Part shown: piece after piece, positions 6,752-9,318 of the stretch
How the letters are laid out: every line of letters starts with the position of its first letter
Numbering within the stretch: the first letter of the stretch is position 1
Assembly (NCBI GenBank): GCA_017645985.1
Contig: JAGCNK010000107.1
Coordinates: 1-9,318, forward strand
DNA: 9,318 nt
Reading direction: 5' to 3'
DNA from: Bacteroidales bacterium
Lineage (GTDB): Bacteria; Bacteroidota; Bacteroidia; Bacteroidales; UBA3824
Translations under genes and position numbers: made by a program
The notes under the pieces: model-generated
The model's database searches: none
The model's input: the letters and a program-made list of their open reading frames with translations, nothing else
What the model was told of the DNA's origin: nothing

Positions 6752-8395
6752 ATGAAAATTAAACATTTACTCATCTCGCTTTCTACACTTGCGCTGTTTT
6801 CGTGCGGCGGAGGACAGAACAATGGGGGAGGGGCGGGCAACCAAGCCCCAGCCATCGACACTATATCTGCCTTTGAACTATACAAAAAGTTCAATCCCGA
6901 ATTGGCTGATAAACACAAAGATGCCGACACTTCGGGCAAACTATACTACTCGTTTTACGACCCTGAAAGTTACAACGAATTCGGCGGACCGTTTATCAAC
7001 CTTTATTATCTCAACCTCAACGACGGTGGCCACCTTATTGTTTACCAGCATACCGAAAATGGTATGTTAGATGACGATGGTTCTAGCCAAATTCACCTTT
7101 TCCGCTATATCAACGGCGAACTCTCCGAGGCTGATGACCTTTTACCTACGCCATCGTTCAACGACTTTGCCCAACTCGAAGGACTAACGTTTTACAATCC
7201 CGAACAAAGGTTAATTGACTTTTTTGACAAAAAGGATTTTTCCTACTGTTACGAGTTAGACCCTAAAACTATGCTCGTTGCAGTCCGGATTTATGTGTTT
7301 AACGACCCTTTGTCGCTTTATTACAAATGGGACGGCTCAAAGTTTGTCCTCGACTCAAAGCGCGACCCCGAAACTCCACAAAACTTAATTTGCTTTTCGG
7401 GTCTCGGACGGGTGTTGCTCGGCGACAATCCTCCCGATGAAATTTTAGGATTTCAAAAAAACACGCTTGGCAAAACCGTATATTTTAACCGCAATGGTCA
7501 AAAAATGTTTAAACTATCGCTCGATGCCAACGACAAAATCGACACAATTACTGTGCTTTCGCCGCTATACACATTCCGTATCGACTGCGACGGTCCCACC
7601 AACGACCATTTCGGCATAGGATATAAGCCGGTAGATTTTTGTTCTAACGATGATTTTGTATGCAAAGACGGTGTCTGGATAAGGCGTTTTACTGGCGGCT
7701 ACGACTATTTTTGTGGCATAATAAACGACACTCGTAAAGCCGACAGCCTCAATGTAATAGAGTTTTACACCACTAAAGATGCCATCACCAACATTGAGCC
7801 CGAAGACGGCAAGACAGTTAATTGGCACGACCACCCTGAATATAACCCTAACGCCACAGTTACCCAAGTAAAAATATATCAACGTCAACCCGAAACCTCT
7901 ACCGGCGATGCTCATATCGCTCTTCAGTTTTGGAAAGAAATGCTCAAAGAATACGACCCCTTGGGTATGCTCGACGGCGACGAAATGCCTTCTGCCGAGA
8001 TGATTGCCTCAAATCTCGAAAATGTGAAAGAAAAAAGCGACAACATAGCCACTTACGTTGCCGAAGGCGCGGAAGGATTTGAGGAGACCGTGATTTGCTT
8101 TAAACGCAACGACGGCTCGTACGTGGTGATGAAGTATTTCGACCCAAAAACATCTTCGCCCCACCGTATTTCGATGTACAATTTCCGAAACGGCAAAATC
8201 TCTTGGGACGAAACTACCGATCTTATGCTTCCTGAATACGTTGTAAAACAAGAAGATCCGGGTCGCTACTCTCTCAACGAGGGCTACTACATCAAGCGTT
8301 TCACCAACAAGGGCTACTACGTTGTGGGTCAAGGTGGCGACGGCTACAACTGCGAATGGAACGGTGAAAGAATTATTGATCCATCTATGGAATAA
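6752..8395 (+). CDS. Uncharacterised 547-aa lipoprotein with an internal duplication
   Basis: I do not recognise the family. The signal peptide ends in LFSC (lipidated C18), followed by a Gly/Asn/Gln-rich linker (19-31) with no acidic cluster, so surface export is less certain than for the SusCD lipoproteins. Two related beta-rich modules are visible. Module A (~81-200) has LNDGGHLIVYQ (89-99), IHLFRYINGEL (114-124), DLLP (129-132) and KWDGSKF (192-198). Module B (~444-543) has RNDGSYVVMKY (452-462), ISMYNFRNGKI (473-483), DLMLP (490-494) and EWNGERI (535-541). The middle third (~210-380) is distinct, with CFSGLGRVLLGDN (214-226) and cysteines at 279, 297, 304 and 321. No catalytic signature was seen. 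The start gives a clean signal peptide; the leader is A/T-rich without a Shine-Dalgarno. The calcium-loop protein begins 18 nt downstream and is probably co-transcribed. A cell-envelope role is all that can be supported. Confidence 0.85.
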   Translation: MKIKHLLISLSTLALFSCGGGQNNGGGAGNQAPAIDTISAFELYKKFNPELADKHKDADTSGKLYYSFYDPESYNEFGGPFINLYYLNLNDGGHLIVYQHTENGMLDDDGSSQIHLFRYINGELSEADDLLPTPSFNDFAQLEGLTFYNPEQRLIDFFDKKDFSYCYELDPKTMLVAVRIYVFNDPLSLYYKWDGSKFVLDSKRDPETPQNLICFSGLGRVLLGDNPPDEILGFQKNTLGKTVYFNRNGQKMFKLSLDANDKIDTITVLSPLYTFRIDCDGPTNDHFGIGYKPVDFCSNDDFVCKDGVWIRRFTGGYDYFCGIINDTRKADSLNVIEFYTTKDAITNIEPEDGKTVNWHDHPEYNPNATVTQVKIYQRQPETSTGDAHIALQFWKEMLKEYDPLGMLDGDEMPSAEMIASNLENVKEKSDNIATYVAEGAEGFEETVICFKRNDGSYVVMKYFDPKTSSPHRISMYNFRNGKISWDETTDLMLPEYVVKQEDPGRYSLNEGYYIKRFTNKGYYVVGQGGDGYNCEWNGERIIDPSME

Positions 8396-8413
8396 CTAAT
8401 AAATGATAATACT

Positions 8414-9094
8414 ATGAAAAAACTATTTTTCTCATTGTTGATTGCCGCCGTATCGGTGTGCTCAGCATCGGCGCAGAACGGTATCGCCGCCAAAAAATTC
8501 CAAAACCAAGGCAAGGATAACCTCTACCTAGGCACCGAGGAGACCACAATTGCCGAGGGCGACATCAACCAAGACGGCATCAAAGACCTTGTTATTGCCG
8601 AAACCGATAATCCTATTGGCGGCGTAATGGCTGTATATTGGGGAACATCAGACGGTTACAAACTTTACAGCGTGTTCAACACCAAAAACGAGATTTCTAT
8701 TTCAATCACCACCAAGGGCGTGTTGAGGATTCAGACCGATGAGAGATTCGGTGAGGTGTTCCGCTACGACGAAGGCTCTTGCGAAGGCTTTACCAAAAAT
8801 GTATACCTTCTCCGTTGGCAGAACAACGGGCTCTACCTTATAGGAGGCAAGACCATTCACGCCGGTTGTGGCGACGATTTTGCATACGGCGCATCGTTCA
8901 ATCCCTTAACCAACAAGGTGATAACTCTCTGTCAGGATGCAGAATCGGGCAAGGATTTTCCCGAAGACAGCAAGACATTTACACTGCCACCCCACGATTT
9001 GCTCCTCCTTGCCGAAATTTCTATCGGCGAATACCATTTTGAGGACTATGGCTACAATTGGCAGCATAGTCCCACTGCCGACACGTTTAAATAG
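8414..9094 (+). CDS. Secreted protein with a single FG-GAP/VCBS-like calcium loop
   Basis: A 226-aa exported protein with signal peptide MKKLFFSLLIAAVSVCSASA and a likely signal peptidase I cut after A20 (ASA|Q). C16 is not in a usable lipobox (Val at -1), so it should be soluble, periplasmic or secreted. Residues 47-62 carry AEGDINQDGIKDLVIA, with the DxNxDGxxD loop at D50, N52, D54 and D58 typical of FG-GAP/VCBS and dockerin-like calcium sites. The following AVYWGTSDGYKLYSVF (73-88), IKGVL-like ITTKGVLRI (98-106) and VYLLRWQNNGLYLIGG (130-145) recall small Bacteroidota proteins with a 'GD-N-DGI-DLV ... Y-LRWQNG-F-LIG' layout and unknown function. Only one such loop is present, so this is not a full seven-bladed propeller. 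Mature cysteines are C123, C152 and C173. It starts 18 nt after the preceding lipoprotein and ends before a strong terminator. Partner and substrate unknown. Confidence 0.85.
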   Translation: MKKLFFSLLIAAVSVCSASAQNGIAAKKFQNQGKDNLYLGTEETTIAEGDINQDGIKDLVIAETDNPIGGVMAVYWGTSDGYKLYSVFNTKNEISISITTKGVLRIQTDERFGEVFRYDEGSCEGFTKNVYLLRWQNNGLYLIGGKTIHAGCGDDFAYGASFNPLTNKVITLCQDAESGKDFPEDSKTFTLPPHDLLLLAEISIGEYHFEDYGYNWQHSPTADTFK

Positions 9095-9117
9095 GTAGAT
9101 TAAAGAAGTTTGAAAAT

Positions 9118-9151
9118 AAAAAAGGCATCTTCGTTTGGAGATGCCTTTTTT
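9118..9151. terminator. Bidirectional intrinsic terminator between convergent genes
   Basis: A perfect 13-bp stem pairs A6-GGCATCT (9118-9130) with AGATGCC-T6 (9139-9151). It can extend by a T-G and a C-G pair to a 4-nt loop. A tracts and T tracts flank both sides, so it can stop transcription from the plus-strand gene ending at 9094 and from the minus-strand frame ending at 9176. Confidence 0.92.
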
Positions 9152-9160
9152 ATAATATTT

Positions 9161-9173
9161 TATCAGTCTGATA
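9161..9173. repeat. Small palindrome TATCAG-T-CTGATA
   Basis: A perfect 6-bp inverted repeat around a single T lies between the terminator and the stop codon of the minus-strand frame. It could be a protein site or chance; a one-base spacer cannot form an RNA hairpin without opening the stem. Nothing else supports a function. Confidence 0.2.
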
Positions 9174-9175
9174 GA

Positions 9176-9318
9176 TTATTTCTCAATATTGTCTGATGTC
9201 CAAGTAAATGTATCTTCGCAGAGTTTTAAGATTGCGATATTAAGTTGCTCTAATTCCGAAAGTTGAATCTTGGAGTTGTCGGCAACGGGTTTGTACCAGC
9301 TCATTTTGCTAAAATGTG
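9176..9318 (-). CDS. Partial minus-strand gene, C-terminal end only
   Basis: An open minus-strand frame enters from the right edge and stops with TAA at 9176-9178, 25 nt from the terminator stem. It gives about 47 residues, ending LCEDTFTWTSDNIEK. An in-frame ATG at 9302-9304 would make a complete 42-aa protein starting MSWYKPVADN, but the frame stays open upstream of it, so a longer gene running beyond the window is equally likely. The segment SKIQLSELEQLNIAILKL looks like an amphipathic helix. The facing bidirectional terminator supports a real transcribed gene here. No family is recognised. Confidence 0.5.
   Translation of the reverse strand, partial: HFSKMSWYKPVADNSKIQLSELEQLNIAILKLCEDTFTWTSDNIEK

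Noticed and set aside
8414..8464. Reading the calcium-loop protein as a lipoprotein via C16
   Set aside because: The residue before the cysteine is Val, which does not fit a lipobox, while an ASA|Q signal peptidase I site follows.

Overview
The window reads as part of a Bacteroidota (most likely Bacteroidales) chromosome. The signs are a SusC/SusD outer-membrane pair, three further lipoproteins, lipoprotein signals followed by acidic residues, a TAnnTTTG-type promoter and AT-rich leaders that mostly lack Shine-Dalgarno sequences. No rRNA, tRNA, CRISPR, transposon or phage gene was seen.

Region 1 (1-228) is a non-coding leader with a good Bacteroidetes -7 box (123-130) and a short AT-rich direct repeat. 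Region 2 (229-6602) is a tight four-gene operon with gaps of 19, 30 and 25 nt. It encodes a SusC/RagA-type TonB-dependent transporter, a SusD/RagB lipoprotein of the SusD-like_2 type, a lipoprotein resembling B. thetaiotaomicron BT2262, and a small lipoprotein resembling the 'lipid-binding putative hydrolase' family (BT2261-like). The order SusC-SusD-BT2262-like-BT2261-like matches the BT2264-BT2261 locus, whose four products were crystallised as one complex with bound peptides. The most economical reading is therefore a four-component outer-membrane importer, probably for oligopeptides rather than glycans. No glycosidase, sulfatase or peptidase gene lies in the window. The operon ends at a very strong perfect-stem hairpin (6624-6662).

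Region 3 (6752-9094) is a two-gene unit with an 18 nt gap. It encodes a 547-aa lipoprotein that I cannot assign to a family but which carries a visible internal duplication, and a 226-aa secreted protein with one FG-GAP/VCBS-like calcium loop (DxNxDGxxD). A second perfect-stem hairpin (9118-9151) closes this unit and probably also serves a convergent minus-strand gene, of which only the last ~47 codons lie inside the window (9176-9318).

In region 2 the products should work together: SusC is the barrel, SusD the lid, and the two lipoproteins sit on the outer face. Region 3 has its own transcription signals, and nothing in the sequence ties it functionally to the importer. The best leads are the four-part transporter and the duplicated lipoprotein paired with the calcium-loop protein.
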